From Rhizobiaceae bacterium (GTDB taxonomy: Bacteria; Pseudomonadota; Alphaproteobacteria; Rhizobiales; Rhizobiaceae): DNA of 32,726 nucleotides. The notes below the pieces were generated by a model. That model saw only the letters and a list, made by a program, of their open reading frames with translations, was not told the DNA's origin and made no database searches. Numbering within the stretch: the first letter of the stretch is position 1; each line of letters starts with the position of its first letter. The stretch is from NCBI GenBank assembly GCA_025458045.1, contig JALOTE010000019.1, positions 1 through 32,726 of the forward strand. The letters are read 5' to 3'. Positions 19,481 to 31,549 of this stretch are shown here, one piece after another. Both the position numbers and the translations under genes were made by a program.

Positions 19481-19657
19481 AAAAGCCGTATAAAAATGCT
19501 TTTGAAACAAGCGCTTGAGGCCAAGAGGCGTTCGTTACAATCGGTAAAAAACCGTGATTTTGATGACCCCGACCAAGTGGGTATTGTGGCGAAAAGCGGG
19601 CAGCGACTCGACGGGGAAAACGCGTCGCCGGCCGGACGGGACAAGTCGGAGTACACA

Positions 19658-20608
19658 ATGGTGCTGGATTGGCGGGGATTGCAATCAACCGTTCGTCGCT
19701 CTACGTTTCTGTCGGGTACAGGTGTTCACAGCGGTGAGCGCGTCAGCCTCGCTATCCACCCCGCCGACGCCAATTCCGGAATCGTTTTCCATCTTGCAAG
19801 CCGGTCAGGCGGGCTCGCGGTCATTCCCGCGCATGTGACATCGGTCAGCGGCACGGATTTGTGCACGGCCGTCGGCAATTCCTCCGCCCAAATCGCCACG
19901 ATCGAGCATTTGATGGCTGCGCTTTATGCCGCAGGCATCGACAATGCGGTGATCGAAGTGGACAGTGGCGAGATCCCTGTCCTCGATGGCAGCGCCGCCC
20001 CGTTCATGGCCGCACTCGATGAGGCAGGCGTCGAGACCCAGGATGCGCCGCGCCGCTACATCCGCGTCAAGAAAGCCGTGCGGATTGAAAGCGGTGCCTC
20101 TTGGGCGGAGTTCCGTCCCTACCAGGGCACCCGCTTCGAGGTCGAGATCGATTTTGCCTGCCAGGCGATCGGCCGCCAGCGTTATGCCGGCGACATCACC
20201 GCTGAAAGCTTCAAGCGTGAATTGTCGCGCGCGCGCACGTTCGGTTTCCTGAAGGATGTCGAACGTTTGTGGGCCGCCGGTTTGGCGCTCGGGTCCTCGC
20301 TCGAAAACACGGTCGTGCTCGGCCACGATGACCGCCCGATCAACCCGGAAGGATTGCGCTACATCGATGAATTCGTGCGTCACAAGGCGCTCGATGCCGT
20401 CGGCGATCTGGCGCTCGCCGGTGCGCAATTCATCGGATGCTTCCGCTCCTATCGCGGCGGCCACGCCCTGAACGCCAAGGCCCTGCGCTTGCTCCTTTCG
20501 GACAAATCGGCCTTTGAAATCGTCGAAGCGCGCCAGCCGAAAACAGCCGCCCGTGGTGCCGATTTCGTTGCCGTGCCGCAACCTGTGTTCGCCCCTTGGG
20601 TTCTTTGA
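19658..20608 (+). CDS. lpxC: UDP-3-O-acyl-N-acetylglucosamine deacetylase LpxC
   Basis: LpxC is the zinc-dependent deacetylase committing UDP-acyl-GlcNAc to lipid A synthesis. With ATG 19658 the protein has 316 aa. The family motifs are FLSGTGVHSGERV, E83-H84 (catalytic Glu and Zn ligand in IEHLMAALYA), DGSAAPF, RTFGFLKDVE, the H242/D246 pair (RHKALDAVGD) and H269 (RGGHALN). GGAG lies 6 nt before ATG 19658. The open frame continues upstream to 19421, but that 79-residue extension has no LpxC similarity and crosses the hairpin region. It is separated from ftsZ by 249 nt, so a separate promoter is likely. Confidence 0.95.
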   Translation: MVLDWRGLQSTVRRSTFLSGTGVHSGERVSLAIHPADANSGIVFHLASRSGGLAVIPAHVTSVSGTDLCTAVGNSSAQIATIEHLMAALYAAGIDNAVIEVDSGEIPVLDGSAAPFMAALDEAGVETQDAPRRYIRVKKAVRIESGASWAEFRPYQGTRFEVEIDFACQAIGRQRYAGDITAESFKRELSRARTFGFLKDVERLWAAGLALGSSLENTVVLGHDDRPINPEGLRYIDEFVRHKALDAVGDLALAGAQFIGCFRSYRGGHALNAKALRLLLSDKSAFEIVEARQPKTAARGADFVAVPQPVFAPWVL

Positions 20609-20724
20609 CCCGTCCCGCGCCTTGAACCTGCTGCAATTGCGGTGTTGAGCGGCTCCCGTGTCCCGTCGCCATTGCGCATGGAACACGCCCGCGTTAAGAA
20701 CGCCGCACGACGAAGGACACTGCC

Positions 20725-21621
20725 GTGGACACTGCTGTGAAGACCGAACGGTACCCCATGCCTGCCCGACTGGCTGTGCGCGCTGCCATGCTGCGTCGTC
20801 TGCTGCTTGGGCTCGCATTGGCTGCCAGCCCGGCATTTCTGGCAGGCTGCGCGGGCGAGCAGGATCTTGATCTGACTGCCTATGTGCAAGACCTCGAACC
20901 TGCGGACGTCCTTTACAATCAGGGTCTGGCCAATTTGCAGGCGGGCAATCTGCGCGAAGCTTCGCGCAAATTCCAAGCCGTCGAGCGCGACCATCCATTC
21001 ACCGAATGGGGCCGCAAGGCGCAGGTGATGATCGCCTTCACGCAATATCGCCAGGGCAATCATCGCGATGCGATCACCTCGGCGCGCCGTTACCTGACAA
21101 CCTATCCGTCGAGCGAGGAATCCGCCTACGCGCAATACATCATCGGGCTCGCCAATTACCGCCAGATCAAGGATGTCACACGGGACCAGCGCGAGGCGCG
21201 CGCCACAGTGGCCGCTATGGAAGAACTGATCGACCGCTGGCCTGACAGCGAATATGTCGAGGATGCCAAGCAAAAGATCATCTTTGCGCGCGACCAGCTT
21301 GCCGGCAAGGAAATGCAAGTCGGCCGCTACTATCAGGAGCGGCGCGAATATCTGGCCTCGATCACCCGTTTCAAGACCGTGGTGCAGAACTATTCCAACA
21401 CCCGCCATGTGGAGGAAGCGCTGCACCGGCTGACCGAGACCTATTACGCTATGGGCCTGACGGCGGAGGCGCAGTCGGCGGCCGCCGTGCTCGGCAACAA
21501 TTTCCCTGACAGCGAGTGGTATCAGGATTCCTTCGCCCTGTTGCAGACCGGCGGCCTGCGTCCGGAATCGGTCGGCACGAACTGGCTGACGCAGCTCGGC
21601 CGTTCGCTCGCCGGCGCCTGA
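20725..21621 (+). CDS. bamD: Outer membrane assembly lipoprotein BamD
   Basis: BamD is the essential lipoprotein of the BAM complex that folds beta-barrel proteins into the outer membrane. A basic N-region and hydrophobic stretch lead to the lipobox LAGC with Cys42 as the lipidation site. The mature part holds about five TPR-like helix pairs (for example [20 protein letters not shown] and [14 protein letters not shown]), typical for ComL/YfiO. The GTG 20725 start has GAAGG about 10 nt upstream and gives 298 aa; ATG 20758 also leaves a complete signal peptide. recN follows after 22 nt. Confidence 0.94.
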   Translation: MDTAVKTERYPMPARLAVRAAMLRRLLLGLALAASPAFLAGCAGEQDLDLTAYVQDLEPADVLYNQGLANLQAGNLREASRKFQAVERDHPFTEWGRKAQVMIAFTQYRQGNHRDAITSARRYLTTYPSSEESAYAQYIIGLANYRQIKDVTRDQREARATVAAMEELIDRWPDSEYVEDAKQKIIFARDQLAGKEMQVGRYYQERREYLASITRFKTVVQNYSNTRHVEEALHRLTETYYAMGLTAEAQSAAAVLGNNFPDSEWYQDSFALLQTGGLRPESVGTNWLTQLGRSLAGA

Positions 21622-21643
21622 CGCGCGGGCCGGTGCGGCGGCC

Positions 21644-25437
<3,794 letters not shown>

Positions 25438-25443
25438 AATTCC

Positions 25444-25535
25444 ATAGTCATCCTCGCCCTTGTGGCGAGGACCCGGCCTTCAACTTCATGAAAAGGCAGG
25501 GCTGGGTCCTCGGGACTTCGCCCGAGGATGACTAT
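25444..25535. repeat. Palindromic repeat between convergent ligA and murD
   Basis: ATAGTCATCCTCG (25444-25456) and CGAGGATGACTAT (25523-25535) are perfect 13-bp inverted arms. Inside, CCTCGCCCTTGTGGCGAGG and TCCTCGGGACTTCGCCCGAGGA form two further hairpins. The element fills the space between the ligA stop and the end of the murD-like gene, whose TAG stop lies inside the right arm. It could act as a two-way transcription terminator. It is a third family of intergenic palindrome in this window. Confidence 0.7.
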
Positions 25536-26887
25536 AGGCACGCGCCGCACAGGGCCAGGAATCGCTCGCCCCGCTTCTCGAAATCGGCAAACTCTTCCTG
25601 GCTTGCCGCGCCGGGCGACAAAACCAGCGTTTCGCCAGCCATGCTGTCGGCCAGCGCATCGGCGACGGCCTGATCAAATGCCGCATAAGGCCCCTTGAAC
25701 GGCAGGCCATGGATGGCGGCCATCGCGCCCAGTTTCCCGCCATTGCCTTTCAGAAGATAGAGCATCTTCAGTGTCGGCAAGGTCGCCAGATGCTGGAACA
25801 GCGCGTTGAAATCCTGCCCGCGATCCACTCCGCCGACCAGCAGGCGGAACGGCTGGCCACCATGGACATCAAGCGCCGCGCGCGTGGTTTCAGGAATGGT
25901 GGAAATCGAATCATTCACCGCAAGCGCACCATTGGCGAGTTGCAATTCCTGCAAACGGTGGGGGAGCGGGGTGAAGCGTGAGAAATCCCAGATGCGGCCC
26001 GGCTGGAACGCGCCTGCCATGTCAAGGAGTGTGAAGGCCCCAGCCAGATTGACCAGATTGTGGCGGCCGCGCAGCCCCAGATTGCGGATGTCGAGCCGCG
26101 TTTCGCCAAGGCAGACGCCATCATCCTTCACATGGAAGCCGTCCGCCGTTTCAAAGCTGCGGACATTCGGTCGCCCGGCAACATAGGCGGCAACGCGTCC
26201 ATCGGTCGCGTTCACGGCGACCGGCACGCTGTCATCCAGCGTCACCAGCCGCATCTTGTCGCGGTAGTAGTTCTCATGGCCGTGGTGCCACGGCCCGTGT
26301 TCCGGATGCAGGTTCGTCACCAGCGCCAAGGATGGCGCGAAGGCCAGATCGGCGATCTGGTAGCTCGACAGTTCCAGAACCGTCACGTCATCGCCCGGCG
26401 TTTCGGCAATCATGGCGCGGCCGACATTGCCCATCAACTTGGAGCGCCAGCCCGCCAAGCCGAACAGATGATGGACGAGGCTCGACGTCGTGCTCTTGCC
26501 CTTGGTGCCGGTGATCGCGACCGTCAACGCGCCCGGCCAGGCTTCAAACCACAGATTGGTGGCAGAGGTGACGAGCGTTCCGCTCGCCTGCGCGCCGGCC
26601 ACTTCCGGGCGGTAGAGGCTGATACCGGGGCTTTTGATGATGACGTCAAATGCGCCGGAGGAAAGCTCCGCCGAACCGGCTTCGCCTGTCAGCACCTCAA
26701 TGCCGTCCGGTGCGTCCGGCACCGTGCCGTCGCTGACAAGCGTCACTTTCGCCTGCGGATGGCGCTGCGCCAGAAAGTCCAGCGTGGCTCGGCCTTCCCG
26801 GCCGAAGCCCCACAGCGCAACATTGGCCGCGCCCGCGGGGATGAGCGACGTCTTGATGCTCAAGGTTGCGGCTTTCCGTTTGTCCAT
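25532..26887 (-). CDS. murD: UDP-MurNAc-L-alanine:glutamate ligase, MurD family, MurD2-like
   Basis: This 451-residue Mur ligase adds glutamate to UDP-MurNAc-L-Ala. It has the N-terminal ALWGFGREGRA (25-35), VIIKSPGISLYRP, the P-loop GTKGKST (127-133), LELSSYQIADL, TNLHPEH (192-197, with GPWHHG following), NDSISTIPETT (325-335), LLVGGVDRGQDF (350-360) and LSPGAAS near the end. Canonical MurD has GLGxSG, SPGIP, HxDHLDRHG, NDSKATN and GGxxKGxDF. The WGxGREGRA, NDSIST-P and GGxDRG-D pattern instead matches my memory of Xanthomonas MurD2, which uses L-glutamate and works with the epimerase MurL. The subfamily call is by motif only. The gene is outside the dcw cluster and overlaps the creA-like gene by 28 nt; a TTG start about 8 codons later would reduce the overlap. 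Confidence 0.85.
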   Translation of the reverse strand: MDKRKAATLSIKTSLIPAGAANVALWGFGREGRATLDFLAQRHPQAKVTLVSDGTVPDAPDGIEVLTGEAGSAELSSGAFDVIIKSPGISLYRPEVAGAQASGTLVTSATNLWFEAWPGALTVAITGTKGKSTTSSLVHHLFGLAGWRSKLMGNVGRAMIAETPGDDVTVLELSSYQIADLAFAPSLALVTNLHPEHGPWHHGHENYYRDKMRLVTLDDSVPVAVNATDGRVAAYVAGRPNVRSFETADGFHVKDDGVCLGETRLDIRNLGLRGRHNLVNLAGAFTLLDMAGAFQPGRIWDFSRFTPLPHRLQELQLANGALAVNDSISTIPETTRAALDVHGGQPFRLLVGGVDRGQDFNALFQHLATLPTLKMLYLLKGNGGKLGAMAAIHGLPFKGPYAAFDQAVADALADSMAGETLVLSPGAASQEEFADFEKRGERFLALCGACL

Positions 26888-27366
26888 GTCGCGTTGGCGC
26901 TCCAGAGCGGCACCACCGAAATCGACATCTTGGCCGAACCGTCCTGCACCTGGCGCGAATGGGCGAGATAGATCAGCGTGTCGTTGCCTTTGTCGTAGAT
27001 GCGCTTGACGAGCAGATCCTTCCAGATCAGCGAGCGGCCCTCGCGGAACACCTCCTCGCCTGCCTCGCTCATCGAAATCTCCCCGACGGTGACCGGACCG
27101 GTCTGGCGACAGGCGATGGAGGAATTGGACGGGTCTTCGAACCAGTTGCCCTTTTGCAAACGATCGATGATGCCGCGTTCGAAATAGGCGACATGGCAGG
27201 TGACACCCGACACTTTCGGGTCGCTGATCGCCTCGATCAGGATGTCATTTCCCAGCCAGTCGACGCCGACCTCGCCGACCTGTTCGGCGGACACATGAAA
27301 CGCACCGGCCAGCACGAGCGCGGGGGCGAGCGCGGCGGCTGCGAGCGATCGAGAATTGAAACGCAT
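26860..27366 (-). CDS. creA: CreA family periplasmic protein
   Basis: The 168-residue product begins with a clear signal peptide (MRFNSRSLAAAALAPALVLA, probable cleavage after VSA at residue 27). The mature domain matches CreA of E. coli in layout: GEVGVDWLGNDILIEAISDPKV, VTCHVAYFERG, SIACRQTGPV, FREGRSLIWKDLLVKRIYD and LIYLAHSRQVQDGSAKMSISVVPL. Two conserved cysteines (C57, C86) could form a disulfide. The biochemical function of CreA is unknown. ATG 27366 is favoured by AAGGAG 7 nt upstream; the frame is open further upstream without meaning. It is the first gene of a two-gene minus-strand unit with the MurD-like ligase. Confidence 0.88.
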   Translation of the reverse strand: MRFNSRSLAAAALAPALVLAGAFHVSAEQVGEVGVDWLGNDILIEAISDPKVSGVTCHVAYFERGIIDRLQKGNWFEDPSNSSIACRQTGPVTVGEISMSEAGEEVFREGRSLIWKDLLVKRIYDKGNDTLIYLAHSRQVQDGSAKMSISVVPLWSANATWTNGKPQP

Positions 27367-27508
27367 GGCGCGGCTCCTTTTCCTTTTGCGAGCGCATGTA
27401 TGGTGTTGCGTCGGCAAATGCGAGTGGGTGTTGATGAAGCCCGCTGGCTGGCGGGCGTGCCGGAAATTGCGGCTTGGCGTCCGGCGCGGCGGCACCTATA
27501 GAAAAGCA

Positions 27509-27694
27509 ATGGCGATGCTTGACCACACACAGGCTGGAACAACCGGATCGCACGCGGCGGATTCCGCACGCGGTGCCTTGGCCATAGTGCTCGCCCTCGG
27601 CTTGGTCGGCGGCGCGGGCTTTGCCGGCTATGCGCTGACCGGCGGCGATGTGCTGACCTCGCTCATCGAAACCACCATGATGTGGTGCATGTAG
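27509..27694 (+). CDS. Small single-pass membrane protein of unknown function (61 aa)
   Basis: ATG 27509 opens a 61-codon frame with GC-rich third positions like its neighbours. After a polar N-terminus of about 20 residues comes one hydrophobic Gly/Ala-rich segment (ALAIVLALGLVGGAGFAGYA), and it ends LIETTMMWCM. I do not recognise a family. It is divergent from creA (142-nt gap) and ends 11 nt before the prmA ATG, so it may be co-transcribed with prmA. The ribosome binding site is weak (GAAAAG); ATG 27515 is an alternative start. Confidence 0.5.
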   Translation: MAMLDHTQAGTTGSHAADSARGALAIVLALGLVGGAGFAGYALTGGDVLTSLIETTMMWCM

Positions 27695-27705
27695 GACCAG
27701 CCGCC

Positions 27706-28584
27706 ATGCCACAGATCAGATTGTCCATGGCCGGCGGCAAGGCCGAAATCGAGCGCGTGCACCGCTTCCTCGAAGATGAGTTCGAGGATGATGCCTATCC
27801 GGTCGCTTTCATGGAGATCAACGAGGATGAGGACCGCTTCGAGACGGCGCTCTACGTCGATGAAGAGGGGGAAGATGATGCGCTTGACCGCATCCGGAAC
27901 CGCATCGGCTCTGACGCGTTCGGACTGGACATCGCCCGCGAGGTGATGCCGGATATTGATTGGGTCGCCCATTCTCTCGACGGGTTGAAGCCCGTGCGCG
28001 TCGGCCGCGTGGTCGTGCATGGCCGCCATGACAGGCATGCCGTGGGCGCAAATGAGATCGGCATCGAAATCGAGGCGGCGCAGGCGTTCGGCACCGGCCA
28101 TCACGGCACGACAGCGGGCTGTCTTGCGCTCATCCAGCAGATTGTGAAGCAGCGCGCACCGCAGCGCATGCTCGATCTTGGCACAGGAAGCGCCGTTCTG
28201 GCGCTGGCCTTGGCGGCGCTGACAGGGCGACCGGTTTTGGCAACCGACATTGATCCGCTGGCGGTGCGGATCGCGCGCCAGAATGCGACGCTGAATGGCT
28301 TCAGCGACTTGTTGCGCTTCGCGGTCGCCCCCGGCTTTTCGGCCAAGGCCATACGCGATGCCGCCCCGTATGACATGATCGTGGCCAATATCCTCGCCGG
28401 CCCTTTGATGCAGCTTGCGCCTGAGATGCGGGCTGCAAGCCTGCCCGGTGCGGACATCGTGCTGTCCGGCATTCTCGACAGGCAGGCCGCCCGTGTGCAG
28501 GCGGCCTATGTCACGAACGGGTTTGCATTTGTCCGCCGCACCAGCCGCGAAGGCTGGGCAACGCTGCATTTGCGGCGGCGCTGA
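27706..28584 (+). CDS. prmA: Ribosomal protein L11 methyltransferase PrmA
   Basis: PrmA trimethylates ribosomal protein L11 with S-adenosylmethionine. The 292-residue protein has the N-terminal substrate-recognition domain, an acidic stretch (FLEDEFEDDAYPV...NEDEDRFE), the AFGTGHHGTT motif, SAM-binding LDLGTGSAVLALAL, TDIDPLAVRIARQN and the NILAGPLMQLAP motif that replaces NPPY in this family. ATG 27706 is preferred over a GTG at 27682 since homology starts here. Confidence 0.93.
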   Translation: MPQIRLSMAGGKAEIERVHRFLEDEFEDDAYPVAFMEINEDEDRFETALYVDEEGEDDALDRIRNRIGSDAFGLDIAREVMPDIDWVAHSLDGLKPVRVGRVVVHGRHDRHAVGANEIGIEIEAAQAFGTGHHGTTAGCLALIQQIVKQRAPQRMLDLGTGSAVLALALAALTGRPVLATDIDPLAVRIARQNATLNGFSDLLRFAVAPGFSAKAIRDAAPYDMIVANILAGPLMQLAPEMRAASLPGADIVLSGILDRQAARVQAAYVTNGFAFVRRTSREGWATLHLRRR

Positions 28585-28630
28585 GCGTGGCTGCTGCACA
28601 GGTAACGAGATAATGTCGGGTTCCGGTTGC

Positions 28631-28764
28631 CTTCATGCTGAGGCGCTTTTCCCTTTCGCACTTCGAGGTTTCACCCGGATTTCATCCGGGTTTCGCGCCT
28701 CTGTGCGAAGGGAAAAGCCTCGAAGCACGAAGGGCCATTGCGCAGCATCCTCGCACCTCAGGAT
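28631..28764. repeat. Nested palindromic intergenic repeat after prmA
   Basis: Three nested inverted repeats are visible: outer CTTCATGCTGAGG (28631-28643) with CCTCAGGAT (28756-28764); middle GCTTTTCCCTTTCGCAC (28645-28661) with GTGCGAAGGGAAAAGC (28703-28718); inner ACCCGGATTTCATCCGGGT (28673-28691). The outer arms and CCTCGAAGCACGAAGG relate it to the repeat at 624-689. It looks like that element with a second palindrome inserted in its loop. The rest of 28585-28796 has no gene. Confidence 0.7.
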
Positions 28765-28796
28765 TGGGGCAACTGGTTGACAGCCTTGGGCTGTAC

Positions 28797-28985
28797 TCAG
28801 ACCAGAGCCCGGAACGACCTGTCGCCGGTCAGCGCGTTGCGGTCGATACCGCGCGCCTTCAACGCTTCGTCATCGAGCATGCGCAATGCGCCGTTGACGA
28901 AACGGGACGCATGGCGTGCGCGCCCTTCCACCGCCACGCGGAGGGCGGTACGGAACACGGATGCTTTCTTGTGGCTCTTTGTCAT
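28797..28985 (-). CDS. Small basic DUF1127-like protein (62 aa)
   Basis: ATG 28985 is preceded by AAAGGAG 6 nt upstream, an excellent ribosome binding site. The 62-residue product is basic and has a C-terminal stretch RFVNGALRMLDDEALKARGIDRNAL that resembles the short LDD-L-DIGI-R pattern of DUF1127 proteins. Some of these bind RNA and are linked to phosphate or stress regulation in other alphaproteobacteria, but that cannot be read from this sequence. It is divergent from the aminopeptidase gene with a 140-nt shared gap. Confidence 0.65.
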   Translation of the reverse strand: MTKSHKKASVFRTALRVAVEGRARHASRFVNGALRMLDDEALKARGIDRNALTGDRSFRALV

Positions 28986-29067
28986 GGCAATCTCCTTTGG
29001 CCGAAGCCGAGTTTGCCTCCCGAGTCGCAAGATAGTGGCGGTGCGTGACAAAAGAATGGCGAATTGT

Positions 29068-29082
29068 GCAATGCAGCATTGC
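29068..29082. promoter_or_regulatory. Perfect dyad in the divergent intergenic gap
   Basis: GCAATGC-A-GCATTGC is a perfect 7+1+7 inverted repeat about halfway between the two divergent starts (28985 minus, 29126 plus). This is a typical place for a repressor or activator site. The binding protein is unknown. Confidence 0.35.
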
Positions 29083-29125
29083 GTCATTGTCCGTGGAAAA
29101 CGCGCGGGCTGTTAAGAGGTTGTCA

Positions 29126-30962
29126 ATGTTTCAGACATTCGCCGAGCTTTCTGACCCGATGGCCGCCGCACCGCGGGTCGCGCGGCTCCGGGCCGCCTTT
29201 GCCGCGCAGGGTATCGATGGCGTGATCGTGCCGCGCGCCGACGAGCATCAGGGCGAATATGTGCCGCCCTGTGCAGACCGCCTTGCCTACATCACCGGGT
29301 TCACCGGGTCGGCCGGGGCTGCGATCATCCTACGGTCGCTACACCCTACAGGCACGCCAACAGACCGATCCGACTCTTTTTGAAATTGAAAGTCTTGTCG
29401 AAACGCCGCCGCCCGCCTGGCTGGAACGGCATGGTGCCGGACTGACGATCGGGTTTGATCCGTGGTTGCACACGGGTGGCGAGGCGGGACGTCTGCGCAA
29501 GGCCGCTGATCAGGGCAACTTCATCTTGATGCCGCTGGCAGCCAATCCGGTGGATGCGATCTGGCCTGACCGGCCGTCGGCCCCCAAGGCCAAGGCCGTC
29601 ACGCACCCAACCCAGTTGGCCGGGCTTTCCGTTGGCGAGAAAATGGCGCTGCTCGCCGCCGACCTTGCCGAAGGGAAGGCGGATGCGGCCATCCTGTCGG
29701 ATCCGGCATCACTCGCCTGGGCGTTCAACCTGCGCGGCCGTGACATTCCGCATGTGCCGGTGGCACTAGGGTTCGCGGTGTTGAGGCACGAGGGACTGTC
29801 ACGCATCTACCTGCCGCAGTCGAAATTTGCAGCCGAAGCGCTGGACGCCTTGAAGCCCTTCGCCCTGTTGCGTCCGCGCGCGCAATTGATCCCGGACCTT
29901 CTGGCTATGGCGAGCGACGGCCTGCGGATTGCCGCCGACCCCGGCACGACCCCTGAGGCGATCATCGCGGCGCTGCGCAAGGCGGGGGTCACGCCGGTTG
30001 CAATGCGCGATCCGGTCATCCTGCGGCGTGCCTGCAAACATCCGGTGGAACAGGAGGGCGCACGCGTTGCGCATCTGCGCGATGGCGCAGCGATGGCGAC
30101 GTTCCTCGCCTGGCTTGACAGCCGCACGCCCGGCACGGTGGATGAGATCGCTGCCGTGAAAAAACTGGAAGCGATCCGCAGGGCCAACGCGGCCGCATCC
30201 GGTTCGCGGCTGGAGGATGTGTCCTTCCCGTCGATCTCGGGCAGCGGGCCGAATGGGGCGATCATTCACTACCGTGTGACCGAGGCGACCAACCGGGTGC
30301 TTGGCGCAGGCGAATTGTTCCTCATTGATTCGGGCGCGCAATATCTCGATGGCACCACCGACATCACCCGCACAATTGCGATCGGGACGCCGACCGACGA
30401 GATGGCGCGCGCCTATACGCTTGTCCTGAAAGGCTTGGTCGCCATCTCGCGCGCCCGCTTTCCGGCAGGCACGCGCGGCGTCGATCTGGATGTGCTGGCG
30501 CGGCGCGCATTGTGGGAAGCCGGGCTCGACTATGCCCACGGCACCGGCCACGGCGTCGGCTCGTTCCTCTCGGTGCATGAAGGCCCGCAGAGCCTGTCCA
30601 AACGCGGCATGGAGCCGCTGAAGACGGGCATGATCCTGTCAAACGAACCGGGATACTACCGGCCCGGCGCGTTCGGCATCCGGATCGAGAACCTGATTGT
30701 GGTGGAGGAACCCCGCCTGCCTGATGGAGGCGAAATTCCGACGCACGGCTTTGAAACGCTCACACTCTGCCCGTTTGACCGACGGCTGATCGCAACGGGC
30801 CTCCTCGACCGTGCCGAATTGCAATGGATCGACGCCTATCACGCCCGCGTCGCCGATGCGCTTGGCGGCCTGGTCAGACCGGCTGTGGCACGCTGGCTGA
30901 AACGCACCTGCGCGCCGCTGCCGCGCCGCAAGATCCGTTTGCGGAGACTAGACAAAGTTTAA
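29126..30962 (+). pseudogene. pepP: Xaa-Pro aminopeptidase (M24B), broken by a frameshifting deletion near codon 70
   Basis: Aminopeptidase P removes N-terminal residues before proline. ATG 29126 (AAGAGG upstream) gives a normal N-terminus through VPRADEHQGEYVPP and TGFTGSAGAAIIL in one frame. The protein then continues at GRYTLQARQQTDPTLFEIESL in the next frame from about 29331. Relatives have about eight residues (RDxAxLFV then D) between IIL and GRY; about 26 nt are missing at 29330. The first frame stops at 29383. The remaining 540 residues are intact, including the metal and catalytic residues in LIDSGAQY, DGTTDITR, GTGHGVGSFLSVHEGP, SNEPGYY and IRIENL. No start signal would rescue the second part. 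It is thus a recent pseudogene or an assembly error. Confidence 0.85.
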
Positions 30963-31018
30963 TGTGCGCGGGCGCGCATCCGGTGTATCAATGTTTCTAG
31001 ATAAACAGGAATCGCATC

Positions 31019-31525
31019 ATGGCCACCCTTTCCCGCCCCGCCGGTTACTCGAAACTCCAGATCCGGCTGCATTGGCTCGTCGCCCTGCTCATCCTGTTCC
31101 AGATTGTCGGACATGACGGCGTCGAGGAGGCGTTTGACGCCTATATGGACGGCGGGGTGCCGGGCGGATTTGATCTGGCGCTGGCGTGGGCGCATGTCGT
31201 CTCCGGTTTGGCGATCTGGGTTTTTGCGGCGTGGCGGTTGTGGCTGCGCTTCACGCGCGGCGTGCCAGCCCATCCGGGCGGCGCTTCCAAACTTGACGTC
31301 TATGCCTCTAACGCGGTGCATGTCGTACTGTACGGCCTGTTGCTGTTGATGCCGGTTTCCGGTTCCGCGGCATGGTTCCTTGGCATCGAGGCTGCGGCGG
31401 ACGGGCATTCCAATGCCCGCTTCATTTTGCTGCCTGCGGTGCTGCTTCACATCGCCGGCGCGCTCGCACAGCACTTCTGGTTCAAGACGGATGTGCTGAA
31501 GCGGATGATGAAGCCTGTCGCTTGA
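31019..31525 (+). CDS. Cytochrome b561 family membrane protein
   Basis: The 168-residue protein has four transmembrane helices and begins with the b561-type LQIRLHWLVALLILFQI. Histidines suited to bind two b hemes lie at 18 (RLHW), 59 (AHVVSG), 101 (AVHVVLYG) and 144/152 (LLHIAGALAQHFW). This matches the bacterial cytochrome b561 (CybB) family of quinol-linked electron carriers. No dedicated partner gene is adjacent, so its electron partner is unknown. A GGAA lies 9-12 nt before the ATG. It converges on azlD with a 24-nt gap holding a short CCGCG/CGCGG hairpin. Confidence 0.88.
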   Translation: MATLSRPAGYSKLQIRLHWLVALLILFQIVGHDGVEEAFDAYMDGGVPGGFDLALAWAHVVSGLAIWVFAAWRLWLRFTRGVPAHPGGASKLDVYASNAVHVVLYGLLLLMPVSGSAAWFLGIEAAADGHSNARFILLPAVLLHIAGALAQHFWFKTDVLKRMMKPVA

Positions 31526-31549
31526 GTTGGACCGCGGGCAGCGCGGCAG

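Noticed and set aside
19421-19657. 79-codon upstream extension of lpxC
   Set aside because: Covers the palindrome and hairpin region and lacks LpxC similarity; ATG 19658 has a good ribosome binding site.
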